Made by a program: the position numbers and the translations under genes. From Verrucomicrobiota bacterium (GTDB lineage Bacteria; Verrucomicrobiota; Verrucomicrobiia; Limisphaerales; UBA9464), in the NCBI GenBank assembly GCA_947454705.1, contig CANGKZ010000006.1, positions 118,644 through 182,643 on the forward strand: a stretch of 64,000 nucleotides of DNA, in the 5' to 3' direction. Shown piece by piece: positions 35,960 through 45,450 of this stretch. Numbering within the stretch: position 1 is the stretch's first letter; each line of letters begins with the position of its first letter. The notes under the pieces are model-generated. The model saw only the letters and a program-made list of their open reading frames with translations, was not told the origin of the DNA and ran no database searches.

Positions 35960-37311
35960 AACTGGTCCTTCGCAACATTGGGCATCTGGTCACGGTCAAC
36001 GGGCGACGTGAGATTCTGCGCGACGCGTATGTGGCCTCAGAGGAGGGATGGATCACGGCAGTCGGAACCGGGGAGTGTCCGCCGGAGTTTCTTGCGAATG
36101 CGGAGGTGGTGGATGCGAAGGGGGGAATCGTCACCCCGGGTTTGATCAACACTCACCACCACATGTTTCAGAATCTGGCGCGCGCCTTCACGCCGATTGC
36201 GAATCTGCCGTTGTATCCTTGGATTCAGGGACACATGCCCTTGTGGAAAAATCTTTCCCCCGAGGCTCTGTATCTCGCTGGGAAGGTGGCCATGACGGAG
36301 CTGATGCTCACCGGTTGCACCGCGACGAGCGATCATCACTACGTGTATCCGCGCGGACGAGGGGTGTCGCTCGAGCCGTTGTTTCGCGCGGCGGGGGAGC
36401 TTGGCATCCGGCTGACGGCGTGCCGCGGCAGCATGGATCAATCCTCAGAAATCATTCCGGAGAACGTCACGCAGACGATCGACGAAATCGTGGCGGATTC
36501 GATGGCGATGGTGTCGCAGTTTCACAACCGGGCGCGGGGTTCGATGTCGCAGGTAGCCTTGGCGCCCACGGCGGTGTTGTCGGTCACCGGCGACTTGCTG
36601 CGCGAGACGGCGCGCCTAGCGGAGGCCAACGATTTGCGGATGCACATTCATTGCGGTGAGACCACGGGGGAGTTGCTGCGATCGGATCAATTGCATCAAT
36701 GCCGGCCGCTCAAGTACCTGGAGCGAAATGGCTGGAATCACGACCGGATTTGGCTCGCGCATGGCATTCACTTCAACGACCAGGAGGTTCGTCATCTTGG
36801 GGATTACCGCATGGGAGTGGCGCATTGTCCGTGTGCGAACATGCGTTTGGGCTCGGGGGTGTGCCGGGTGAACGATCTTCGAGCGGCTGGAGCGACGGTG
36901 AGTCTGGGGGTGGATGGCAGCGCTTCGAATGATTCCGGGCACCTGCTGGGCGAAGTGCGGCAGGCTCTGATGCTCACGCGCGTGGCGCACGGGGCCGGGG
37001 CGATGACGGTGGAGCAGGCTCTGGAATTGGCAACGGTGGAAGGGGCGCGAAATCTCGGACGGGAGAAGGAGCTCGGATCCGTCGAATTGGGGAAGTGCGC
37101 GGATCTCGCAGTGTTTCCCGCGTATGATTTACACAGCTCCGGCGTGGAGAACCGGGTGCATGGTTTGGTGCTGTGTCACCCGCGTCGAGTGGACACGCTG
37201 GTGGTGCACGGACGCGTTCGGGTGCGCGAAGGTCGCGTGTGTGGGCAGGAACTCGGACAGTTGCTCGAGCAGCACGATCAGGCGGCGAAAAAATTGGTGC
37301 AAGCGGCCTGA
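35956..37311 (+). CDS. 8-oxoguanine deaminase (amidohydrolase superfamily)
   Basis: The 451-residue protein belongs to the AtzC/TrzN/8-oxoguanine deaminase group of amidohydrolases. The metal sites are seen at INTHHHMFQNLARAF (about 67-81), HIHCGETTGE, LAHGIHFND and LGVDGSASND (Asp). The THHHxxQxL...LYPWIQ pattern matches 8-oxoguanine deaminase, which makes urate and ammonia from 8-oxoguanine, more than plain guanine deaminase. It starts inside the end of the binding-protein gene (4-bp overlap). With uricase at 29.3-30.2 kb this gives a direct entry into allantoin metabolism. Isocytosine- or guanine-type substrates cannot be excluded. Confidence 0.84.
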   Translation: MKLVLRNIGHLVTVNGRREILRDAYVASEEGWITAVGTGECPPEFLANAEVVDAKGGIVTPGLINTHHHMFQNLARAFTPIANLPLYPWIQGHMPLWKNLSPEALYLAGKVAMTELMLTGCTATSDHHYVYPRGRGVSLEPLFRAAGELGIRLTACRGSMDQSSEIIPENVTQTIDEIVADSMAMVSQFHNRARGSMSQVALAPTAVLSVTGDLLRETARLAEANDLRMHIHCGETTGELLRSDQLHQCRPLKYLERNGWNHDRIWLAHGIHFNDQEVRHLGDYRMGVAHCPCANMRLGSGVCRVNDLRAAGATVSLGVDGSASNDSGHLLGEVRQALMLTRVAHGAGAMTVEQALELATVEGARNLGREKELGSVELGKCADLAVFPAYDLHSSGVENRVHGLVLCHPRRVDTLVVHGRVRVREGRVCGQELGQLLEQHDQAAKKLVQAA

Positions 37312-37327
37312 GATCAGCCGGGGAAAA

Positions 37328-40300
37328 TCACCGGGATTCACCCGAAGTGGATCCAAGGTGGAGCGCGAGTTTTTCGCGAAGTTCGGCGGCGACCATCGAG
37401 ACCTGCGGCGGCTTCATGACGTCCTCGTGGTAGCCGTCCATCCAGATGACCTCGGGCATGCAACGGGCCCAGCGCCGCCATCCACCGTCGTCTTCGTGGT
37501 CGGTCCACCAGTATTCCGAGGGATGGATCTTCCATCGGAACGAGGCCTTTTCGCGGATCAGATGAAGCGGGACCTTCTGATCGGCGCCGGGCCGGTAGCG
37601 GACCATGAGATCGACGTGAATTCGCGCGAGCGGCGATCCCGCCCATCCGCTCAATTCATGGGGCTCCGCCGACGGGGGCGCGGTCAGGTTGTTCTTCAGT
37701 CGTCGAAGGAATGCGCCGGCGCTCAGGATGCGCCGCATGCGTTGTCCGTGGTCGCGGAGGAAGTGATGGAGCCAGGGAGGGATGGCTCGAATGACGTGCA
37801 GGACGCGCTCGGCCATGGAGGGATTTCGCGGCGGGGCCTGGGTGCCGATCAACGTGCAGAAGGGGGAGAAACCTTCGTCGCGGACGCACTGGCGCGCGAC
37901 CTCAAACGCGAGGAGCCCGCCCCAGGAGTATCCGAGCAGGAGGTAAGGACCGGAGGGGTTGATCTGGCGGATCCAGGCCCGAATCTGCGTGGCGGCGGCT
38001 TCGACGGATTCCGGAGCGCGACTGAGATCGTGCAGCGCGGGGGAGCGCACTCCGTAGATGCTGTAGGTGTCTCCGAGAATTTCAGCGAGCTCGATGTAGG
38101 AGTTCACATCCCCAAAGAGTTCGTGCATGCAGAACACCGGAGGATGCGGGCTGCCCGGATTTTTCCGAAGGGCGATGATCGGGACCTTCGATTCGAGTTC
38201 CGCATCGGAGGCATACCGGCACAATCCTTCGAGCGTGGGGTTCAGCAGGAAGGTGGACAATGCGAGGCGTCGTCCGGTGATTTCGTAAACGCCGATGAGC
38301 AACTTCACCGCGAGCAGGGAATCTCCACCGTACTCGAAGAAGGAGTGTCCCGCGGGTGCCCCGGCGGCGTGCGGCAGGATGCGGTGCCAGAGACGGGTCA
38401 GCGTTCGTTCCAGGCTGTCCTCTGGAAGTGGCTCCGGCGTGGCCGGGCACGCGCTGCCCGAGGATTCGGACTGGAGGCGTGAGAGAGCATTGCGATCCAC
38501 CTTGCCCTGCGGGGTGAGGGGGAGCTGGCGGTGGAAGAGAATCCGGGCCGGCACCATGTAAGCGGGCAGATGTTCCGCCACGTAGTGCTGGATGGCCTGG
38601 GCGTCGGGAATCCCTTCGGGGTTGAGCACCAGGTGCGCCACCACACCGGAGACCTCGTCGCCATCCCGCTGCGCTCGGCAGCAGACTTCGCGGATGGCCG
38701 GGTGTTTCTTCAGCGTGACCTCGATTTCGCCGAGCTCGACGCGTTTTCCGCGGATTTGAATCTGGTCGTCGTTTCGGCCGATGAATTCCAGTTCGCCTTC
38801 GGAATTCCATCGAACCCGATCTCCGGTCCGGTACATGCGGGCGTCAGGCCGCTCCGTGAACGGGTCCGGAAGAAAGGCGGCGGCGGTGAGGTCGGGTCGG
38901 TTCCGATACCCGCGGGCGACCTGTTCGCCCCCGAGATAGAGCTCGCCGGCGACTCCGGGGGGAACCAGTTGGCGCTGCTCGTCGAGCACGTAGGCGAGGA
39001 CATTGGCAATGGGCCGTCCGATGGGGGGAGCGCCCTGGGGCTTTGACGTCGAGACCACGCTCCAGATGGAGTCCACGGTGTTCTCGGTGGGGCCGTAAGT
39101 GTTGAGCACTTCGAAGCCCAGTCCTTCGCGGGGGCGGCTTCGCATGGTGTCTCCACCGATGGTGAGATGCCGCAGCGCGATCCCCTTGGGCCAGGGCCGG
39201 GTAAGCGCAATCTCGCCGAACGCGGTGGGGGCGAAGCTGGAGGTGGCGCGTCCCTCGGCGAGCCAGGAGATGAATCGGTCGGGATCGTCCAACACCCCGG
39301 CCTCGGGAATGAGCACCCGGGCACCGGCGCAGAGTCCGGGCCAGAGGTCGCCGACCGACGCATCGAACACCGGATTTGCGATGAGCGTGACGCGGTCCTC
39401 CGGCGTGTAGCTGAGGCGTTCGTGGTAGAAAAAGATGAGGTTCGAAAGCGAGTGGTGTTCCACCTCGACCCCCTTGGGCGTGCCGGTGGAGCCGGAGGTG
39501 TAGATCACATAGGCGAGCCGCCGGGGATCGCTGGGGATCGCGGGATTGGCATCGGACCCGGGATCCGGTTCTGATCCGGTTTGAATCCATTCTTCGACGG
39601 TTGCGATCGAACCGTTCCACTCTGTAAACGCACTCTGATGCGCCGTGCCGGTGATGGCGAATCGAGCCCCGGAATCGAGCAGGAGCCAGGCCTGTCGGGA
39701 AGGCGGAACATCGATTTCGAGCGGTGTGTACGCGCCTCCCGCCTTCATCACCCCGAGTGCCGCCACGGCGAACTCCATGCACCGCGGCAGCCGGATGGCC
39801 ACCACCTCCGACGGGGCGAGGCCGCGTTGCAGCAGCTGGCGGGCGATGCGATTGGCCTGTCGGTTGAATTCGTGAAAGGTGAGCTGCCGTGATCCGTGTT
39901 GGAGCGCGATAGAGTCCGGGCGGAGCGCGGCCTGTTCCTCAATCAGGTTCACCACCGACCGGTGAAGCGGATACGGACGCGCGGTGTCGTTCCATTTCTG
40001 GAGCACCTGGTGACGCTCCTCGGGGGTAAGCGGGCGGGAGGGTGTGTTGATCGCGGGCAGCGAGGCTTCCACCAGTTCCCGAATCAGGCCCGCGGCAAGC
40101 TGCGCGCGGTCCACCTTGCCGGTGCGTGTTTGCGGCAGCTCGGCGACGAACCGGTAGCGTACCGGTTCGAAAATGAGGGGAATGCGCAACGAGAGCCAGG
40201 ACCGCAGGCTGGCGGGTGTTGGCGGATCGGATCGGGCGATCAACCAGGCGTACGGACGCTGCTCGTGCAGCGCCACTGCCGCTTCGTGGATCGCAGGATG

Positions 40301-42955
40301 GCTTCGCAGCGCGGCTTCAATCTCGCCCAGTTCCACGCGGACGCCCTGGATCTTGACCTGGTTGTCGAATCGTCCGAGGTACTCGATTCGCCCGTCCGCC
40401 AGCCAGCGAACACGGTCGCCAGTGCGGTACATCCGACCTCCGGGAGTCGGTGAAAATGGATCGGAGACGAATCGCTCGGCGGTGAGCTCGGGGCGATTCC
40501 AATACCCAAGCCCGACCGCGGCGCCGCCCAGATAAAGCTCGCCGGGGACGCCGACGGGGGCGGGTTCACCGGAGGCATCGAGGACATAGCCCCGGCAGTT
40601 TGGAAGCAGGCGACCGATGGTGGGTTGGTCCGCCGACGGCTTTACCTCTTCACAGTGCGTCCACAGTGAGCATTCGGTGGGGCCGCAGACATTGAACAGG
40701 CGTCGATTCGCACCCCATCGCGTCGCCAGATCCTGGCTGAGCACCTCGCCAGCCGAGATCACGATGCGGAGAGTTCCCGAGGGCGTCGGGGTTGATCGCA
40801 TGACCGACGGAGTGAGCAGCGTGACGGTGATGCGCTGCTGTTCGATCACCTGCTGAAGTGCGGGACCGGCGCGAAGACGGGAGTGCGGCACCAGAACCAG
40901 CGTCGCCCCGGATTGCAGCGCTGAAGTGAAGTCGAAAATCGACGCATCAAAACTGGTTGAGGACGACTGCAGCACGCGGTCCCCGGGGCCGATGTCAAAA
41001 CTTCGTCGCAGTTCCGCCGCGAAGTTGTCGAGACCACCTGCGCTGTTGATGGCCGCCTTGGGGATGCCGGTGGAGCCGCTGGTGTACAACAAGCTCGTGG
41101 GCGATGAAGGCACTATTGACGCTGCGGGGCTGGAGGCCTCGGCGGAGGCAAGAGCCTGAGCCTGTGCCGGATCATCCAGGATCAGAATCGATGTGGGGAT
41201 GGATTCCGCTGGGATCTGTGGACGCAGCGCCTGATGCGTGAGCACCAGGGCCGGGTCGAGGTCGCTAAGAAAGAACCCGAGACGTTCTGCCGGGGTGGCG
41301 GGATCGATCGGCGCATAGACCAGCCCCGCCTTGAGAATCGCAAGCCAGGCGCTGATCTGATCGATCGATTGATCAAGGAACACCGCCACCCTGGATCCTG
41401 CCGGCACGCTGGCCGCGAGGTGGCGGGCGAGTCGGTTTGCGCGTTGGTGCAGCTCGGCGTAGCTCCACGAGCGGCCATCGAACTCGACCGCGGGTGCGTC
41501 GGGATGGCGTGCCGCGAGATCCTCCAGGACTTTGGTGAGAGGACGCGCGAAGCCGGGATCGGTGATGGGCGTTCCCTGCCAGGTGTCGAGCAGGAGCCGA
41601 CGTTCCTCCTGAAGGAGCATTTCCACCGAGCCGAGTCGGGCGGTCTCGGAGGCGTCTGCCAGGTGGATCAGGAGTTGTTCCAGGTGGAGAAGAGTCCGCT
41701 CGATTTGTTCGGAAGAATGCCGGTGCGGAGAGAAATCGAAGGTGAGCGCGAGCTCGCGGCCGGCCACTGCGGCGAGGGTGAGCACGTCGGTCTTCTCGAT
41801 CAATCGCCCGGTGAGGGGCGAACCCGGGACCGGCGTCGCCGACTCCTGATTCTCGAACATCAGCACCGTACGGAGCAGTGCGGACGAGCTCGCCAGGTTG
41901 CACCAGGACCGGATTTGATCTGCCGAGGCGAACTCTCCGGCCCGGAGGGCGAGCTGTTGTTCCCGCAGATCGCGGAGGAAGGATCCGACGGTCCGATCGG
42001 GAGCGGCGTTGCCCCGGAATGGAACCGTGTTGATGAACAATCCGACCCGCTCGGACGGGGTTTCGGAGGTCCAGTGGCGGCACGCCCGGGTGGTGCCGAT
42101 GACAACATCGTCCACGCCATTGTATCGGGCCAGGGCTAGAATCCACGCGCCCTGCACGAGGGTGTTGAGGCTGACTCCGAATCGCTCTGCACCGGATTTG
42201 AGACGTGTCATCGTCTCCTCCGACAGCACTCGTGTGAGCGCGGTCGGGGGCCCGGAATCGGAGCCGGAGTCGAGTTCAGTGCTGAGGGTGGGGAGGTCCA
42301 CCGCCTCCGAGAATCCGGCGAGGCGGTTTCGCCAATACTGGATTGCGATCTCGGATTCGCCCGGCCAGGCCGAAAGCCACTCCACAAATTCCGAGAACCG
42401 GCGGGCCACGGGGAGGGTGGATTCCGGGTGGGGCTCGGATCCAGCGCGGAGCGCGTGGTGAAGCCGGCAGGCCTCGTTCCACACGCGGGCGTGGGACCTT
42501 CCATCGAGCAGCGCATGGTGGAAAGTCCACACGCAGGTGGTGACTCCGGAGCTCCAATGGATAAGCGTCAACCACCACAATGGGGGCCGCTGGAAATCGA
42601 ATCCGCGCGTTCGATCCCGGATCAGGAATGCATCGAGTTCCCGCGAACCGGATGTCGAATCGGCGGCCGCACCTCGGATTTCTGCGATCTCAATGGATGC
42701 ACGAATCTCCTCCGGGCCGGCAAAATACTGGATGAGCTGCTGGTCCCCGCGCCAGTCGAACGATGCCCGCAACGCGTCGTGTCGTTCCGCGACGAGTTCC
42801 CAAGAGCGACGCCATGCCTCCCGTTCCAGGCCACCCGGCCATTCGGTGATCCATTGCTGGATGTAGAATCCGCCCTCGGGTGCGATTGCAGTGCGGGCCA
42901 CGGTGGCCCACTGCATCGGCGTCAGATTCCAGGTGCGTCCCGCGGTCTCCTTCAT
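37328..42955 (-). CDS. Non-ribosomal peptide synthetase, domain order C-A-A-PCP-TE
   Basis: The 1,875-residue protein starts with a condensation domain (HHALLDG at 146-152), then adenylation domain 1 (TSGSTG 625-630, Lys in TGKVD at 947). A second adenylation domain follows directly (TSGSTG 1153-1158, Lys 1485). Then come one carrier domain (GGDS, Ser 1546) and a thioesterase (GYSWGG, Ser 1677; His 1843). Between A1 and A2 there is no carrier and no C domain, only a linker (about 950-1000) of the type normally found between C and A (LTPEERHQVLQKWNDT). Specificity-code residues read by eye are DAFLIAVLW (A1) and DAGFTGTVD (A2); no confident substrate. No MbtH, transporter or phosphopantetheinyl transferase is nearby. 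It lies convergent with the purine locus. Confidence 0.9.
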   Translation of the reverse strand: MKETAGRTWNLTPMQWATVARTAIAPEGGFYIQQWITEWPGGLEREAWRRSWELVAERHDALRASFDWRGDQQLIQYFAGPEEIRASIEIAEIRGAAADSTSGSRELDAFLIRDRTRGFDFQRPPLWWLTLIHWSSGVTTCVWTFHHALLDGRSHARVWNEACRLHHALRAGSEPHPESTLPVARRFSEFVEWLSAWPGESEIAIQYWRNRLAGFSEAVDLPTLSTELDSGSDSGPPTALTRVLSEETMTRLKSGAERFGVSLNTLVQGAWILALARYNGVDDVVIGTTRACRHWTSETPSERVGLFINTVPFRGNAAPDRTVGSFLRDLREQQLALRAGEFASADQIRSWCNLASSSALLRTVLMFENQESATPVPGSPLTGRLIEKTDVLTLAAVAGRELALTFDFSPHRHSSEQIERTLLHLEQLLIHLADASETARLGSVEMLLQEERRLLLDTWQGTPITDPGFARPLTKVLEDLAARHPDAPAVEFDGRSWSYAELHQRANRLARHLAASVPAGSRVAVFLDQSIDQISAWLAILKAGLVYAPIDPATPAERLGFFLSDLDPALVLTHQALRPQIPAESIPTSILILDDPAQAQALASAEASSPAASIVPSSPTSLLYTSGSTGIPKAAINSAGGLDNFAAELRRSFDIGPGDRVLQSSSTSFDASIFDFTSALQSGATLVLVPHSRLRAGPALQQVIEQQRITVTLLTPSVMRSTPTPSGTLRIVISAGEVLSQDLATRWGANRRLFNVCGPTECSLWTHCEEVKPSADQPTIGRLLPNCRGYVLDASGEPAPVGVPGELYLGGAAVGLGYWNRPELTAERFVSDPFSPTPGGRMYRTGDRVRWLADGRIEYLGRFDNQVKIQGVRVELGEIEAALRSHPAIHEAAVALHEQRPYAWLIARSDPPTPASLRSWLSLRIPLIFEPVRYRFVAELPQTRTGKVDRAQLAAGLIRELVEASLPAINTPSRPLTPEERHQVLQKWNDTARPYPLHRSVVNLIEEQAALRPDSIALQHGSRQLTFHEFNRQANRIARQLLQRGLAPSEVVAIRLPRCMEFAVAALGVMKAGGAYTPLEIDVPPSRQAWLLLDSGARFAITGTAHQSAFTEWNGSIATVEEWIQTGSEPDPGSDANPAIPSDPRRLAYVIYTSGSTGTPKGVEVEHHSLSNLIFFYHERLSYTPEDRVTLIANPVFDASVGDLWPGLCAGARVLIPEAGVLDDPDRFISWLAEGRATSSFAPTAFGEIALTRPWPKGIALRHLTIGGDTMRSRPREGLGFEVLNTYGPTENTVDSIWSVVSTSKPQGAPPIGRPIANVLAYVLDEQRQLVPPGVAGELYLGGEQVARGYRNRPDLTAAAFLPDPFTERPDARMYRTGDRVRWNSEGELEFIGRNDDQIQIRGKRVELGEIEVTLKKHPAIREVCCRAQRDGDEVSGVVAHLVLNPEGIPDAQAIQHYVAEHLPAYMVPARILFHRQLPLTPQGKVDRNALSRLQSESSGSACPATPEPLPEDSLERTLTRLWHRILPHAAGAPAGHSFFEYGGDSLLAVKLLIGVYEITGRRLALSTFLLNPTLEGLCRYASDAELESKVPIIALRKNPGSPHPPVFCMHELFGDVNSYIELAEILGDTYSIYGVRSPALHDLSRAPESVEAAATQIRAWIRQINPSGPYLLLGYSWGGLLAFEVARQCVRDEGFSPFCTLIGTQAPPRNPSMAERVLHVIRAIPPWLHHFLRDHGQRMRRILSAGAFLRRLKNNLTAPPSAEPHELSGWAGSPLARIHVDLMVRYRPGADQKVPLHLIREKASFRWKIHPSEYWWTDHEDDGGWRRWARCMPEVIWMDGYHEDVMKPPQVSMVAAELREKLALHLGSTSGESR

Positions 42956-43498
42956 TCGGAGGAAGGGCGGACGGCCGGGAAGACAGCTAATGGAACGATC
43001 CGTCGATTAGGCGTTCTACTGGTAATGCCCCCTCGCGGCTCCGCCTGGGCCGCAACACGCCCCGGGTTCACCGCCGGGTGTGCGTGTGATCCCAGGGCCG
43101 GCCCGTTGATGGGGATGTCGATCAGGCTGACCATCTGATGTATCAAATACGATTCGCTTTTTGGGGCAGGAGATTGAACCACCAGCCGGGTGCTTGGACT
43201 GATTCAACGTTCCGGGAACCGGTTGCCCGGTGCCTGACTGCATCCTTATTGGTACACAATCGGGTATCAGCGAAGGCATTGTAAAGCCCCGTGGACGGGA
43301 ACTGCGGGCTTTGTTGGGTGTCGGTTTTAGTCCTAAAAATCGACCCAACGATATCGACCAAAACCTCACCAAACTTGAGTCAGGGAATCACCGATTTTCG
43401 GAGTCGGGGCTGACGGAATACTCAAGCCCACTCGCAAGGATCCGGAATCCCCCGTGCTCAGTTGCAGGGGGCCGGTGATGAAAGAAGAAACCGGAAAC
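42956..43498. other. Gene-free gap upstream of the NRPS
   Basis: This 543-bp stretch holds no supported gene. It must contain the promoter of the leftward NRPS gene and the 3' end of the upstream secreted-protein gene. Two weak hairpins are visible: CCGGG...CCCGG at about 43212-43232, and AAAGCCC...GGGCTTT at about 43280-43311. Neither has a T-run, so they are weak terminator candidates. No Shine-Dalgarno sequence precedes the NRPS ATG. Confidence 0.5.
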
Positions 43499-45406
43499 CT
43501 ACTCGACCCCGAGGAAGGTGATCCGGAGGTCGGTCGTTTCGCTGGCGGAGCCGGAACCCACCGGTCCCTCGCGAAGGTACTCCTTGCGGAATTCCTTCTG
43601 ACCATCGAAGCGGAGGGTATCCACGAACAGCACCTGGCGTCCGTTCGCGGCGCGCTGGATTTCATCCTTGTGCAAGGCGCCGAACGACGAGCCCCAGAAC
43701 CCACCCGGCTGCGGAATTTCAAACCCGGCGCAGGTGAGGGTGTATTTTTCGAGCGGGGCGGCGGTGAATGGATCCCATTCGAGTTGCAGGCGGGGAATTG
43801 CGAAGTCTTCGTCGGTGGTGACGATGTGGGAATCGATGTCGAAGTCCGGTGTGTCGATCGAAAGCCGGTACACCGCCCCCGATCCTGGAACCGGGTTCGA
43901 GCGCGCGGAGCAGCCCGCGGGAGGGTGATCCCACGACGTGGTGTCCATGGTGGTGACCGCAGTGCCAGAGATTCGATTTTTCGGATCACCGAGTTCCGCC
44001 GGGGGGAAGGCCAGGGTGTAGGTGGCGGAGACGCTGGAAAGAACGGTCCCGGAATTGATGTGGTAGGCGGTTGAGCTCAGGAGTTCGAATTTGAACCGGG
44101 CTGCACGGTCGAGGAGATCTTTGAACCGGGCCCGATCGGCCAGGCTGATCACCCGTGCCACCCGGCCCTGGCGCGTGAAGCGTATGTCGCGATACAGCCG
44201 GATGAGGGCCCGGATGTTTCCGGCCCTGCAGCGTGCGAAGGCTCGATCGATCGATGCGTTGAGAACCTGAAGTGCCAGGGCGTCGATTTCCTGGGCCGCC
44301 TGGGCGAGGTCGGTGTTTCGGGGATCGGCGAGCAGCGGGTCGAGGAGAGCGCCCAGCCCGTTGTACTCGTGCAGGCTGCTCTCCAGGTACGTGTCGGAAT
44401 ACAGCGCCGTGCGAAGGTGATGGGCGGCGAGCGAGCGGAGTTCGGTGGCGAGGTATTGTGCCGATGCGGAGTCCGCGAGTGGTCGCGCGGAGGATCCACC
44501 GCCGTTGCGCTGCGGGCTGTCGGCTCGGCGCAGGGTCAGGACGCCCCGAAGTTGGGCTAGCGCCAGTCGCTGCTCCAAAGCGGCCACGAATTGGATCGGA
44601 ACGGAGTTGGCCAGTGGTCCCGAGATTACCCCGGGGAGGGTGCAAAGGCCGAATCCGCCGAGATGATTGAGCGGAATGGTGACCTTGTCTCCACCGAGCG
44701 TGCGCGGGACCAGATGAACCTGAGTGCCGTCGGTGTTCCATGCAACCGCCGCTACGCTGCCGAAAGGTTTTCCGGCAGGCGCGGTGATGGTGAGGGTGGA
44801 ATCGCCCAGCAACGGAATGGAGAACGGACTGATCTGGATTCCGGTGAGATAGTTCCATCCAGCAGGTAACCCTGTGGCCTGGTTGACGACTTCAAACTTG
44901 ATCACCGCGGAGTCCGCCAGGGCGTCTTCGGTGAGCACGATCTCATAAGTGTAGCCGGCATCGTCGAGGATCTTCAGCGTCTGCCCGTCGCCGTTTTCGA
45001 ACCGGGTTTTGACGAAGTCCGGATTCACCTTGGGAGTGATTGTGGGCGACGAGGGGAGCGTCGATGGATCCACACTTCGCGTCCGCAGAAAGGCGAAGTC
45101 GTCTCCGGGAGGCAGGAAAAATCCGACGGTGCCATTGGTGAGCTGCAGGGTGCCGACGGAGGTCCAGTCGGTGAGATCCGCGGAGGTCTCCACCACCACG
45201 GTGTCGGACGGCGAACCGGTGACGGAGAGCTGGAGGTTTCCCTTTGGTGACAGACCCTTCACCGCCAGCTGGGGATCCACCGCGTGGGCGAACCCGGCGG
45301 CCAACAGTGCGGCCGCCGCGAGCACTCCCCGGTGAATTCGGCCCGGAGATGGAATCGACCGGGGATGTATCGAATTAGGAACGTTCGAATCGGAGGGAGG
45401 ATTCAT
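43499..45406 (-). CDS. Secreted protein of unknown function, 635 residues
   Basis: From ATG 45406 the protein has a basic N-terminus and a hydrophobic segment (GVLAAAALLAAGFAHAVDP), a signal peptide. A short module of the verrucomicrobial surface type (VVVETSADLTDWTSVGTLQ) follows. The middle (about 130-250) contains two strands of LTITAPAGKPFGSVAAVAWN. From about 260 it is helix-rich (ATELRSLAAHHLRTALYSD...RFKDLLDRAARFKFELL), then strand-rich to the end (DSHIVTTDEDFAIPRLQLEWDPF). I do not recognise a family. It is 44 bp downstream of the SbsA/Ig-like protein and probably in the same transcript. Confidence 0.8.
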   Translation of the reverse strand: MNPPSDSNVPNSIHPRSIPSPGRIHRGVLAAAALLAAGFAHAVDPQLAVKGLSPKGNLQLSVTGSPSDTVVVETSADLTDWTSVGTLQLTNGTVGFFLPPGDDFAFLRTRSVDPSTLPSSPTITPKVNPDFVKTRFENGDGQTLKILDDAGYTYEIVLTEDALADSAVIKFEVVNQATGLPAGWNYLTGIQISPFSIPLLGDSTLTITAPAGKPFGSVAAVAWNTDGTQVHLVPRTLGGDKVTIPLNHLGGFGLCTLPGVISGPLANSVPIQFVAALEQRLALAQLRGVLTLRRADSPQRNGGGSSARPLADSASAQYLATELRSLAAHHLRTALYSDTYLESSLHEYNGLGALLDPLLADPRNTDLAQAAQEIDALALQVLNASIDRAFARCRAGNIRALIRLYRDIRFTRQGRVARVISLADRARFKDLLDRAARFKFELLSSTAYHINSGTVLSSVSATYTLAFPPAELGDPKNRISGTAVTTMDTTSWDHPPAGCSARSNPVPGSGAVYRLSIDTPDFDIDSHIVTTDEDFAIPRLQLEWDPFTAAPLEKYTLTCAGFEIPQPGGFWGSSFGALHKDEIQRAANGRQVLFVDTLRFDGQKEFRKEYLREGPVGSGSASETTDLRITFLGVE

Positions 45407-45450
45407 GGCTTTCCGGGGAATGCGGCGTGCGTGCGTGAGGGAGGAAGGGA

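Noticed and set aside
43280..43311. Intrinsic terminator in the gap before the NRPS
   Set aside because: AAAGCCC/GGGCTTT has a loop of about 15 bases and no T-run in either direction; too weak to call.
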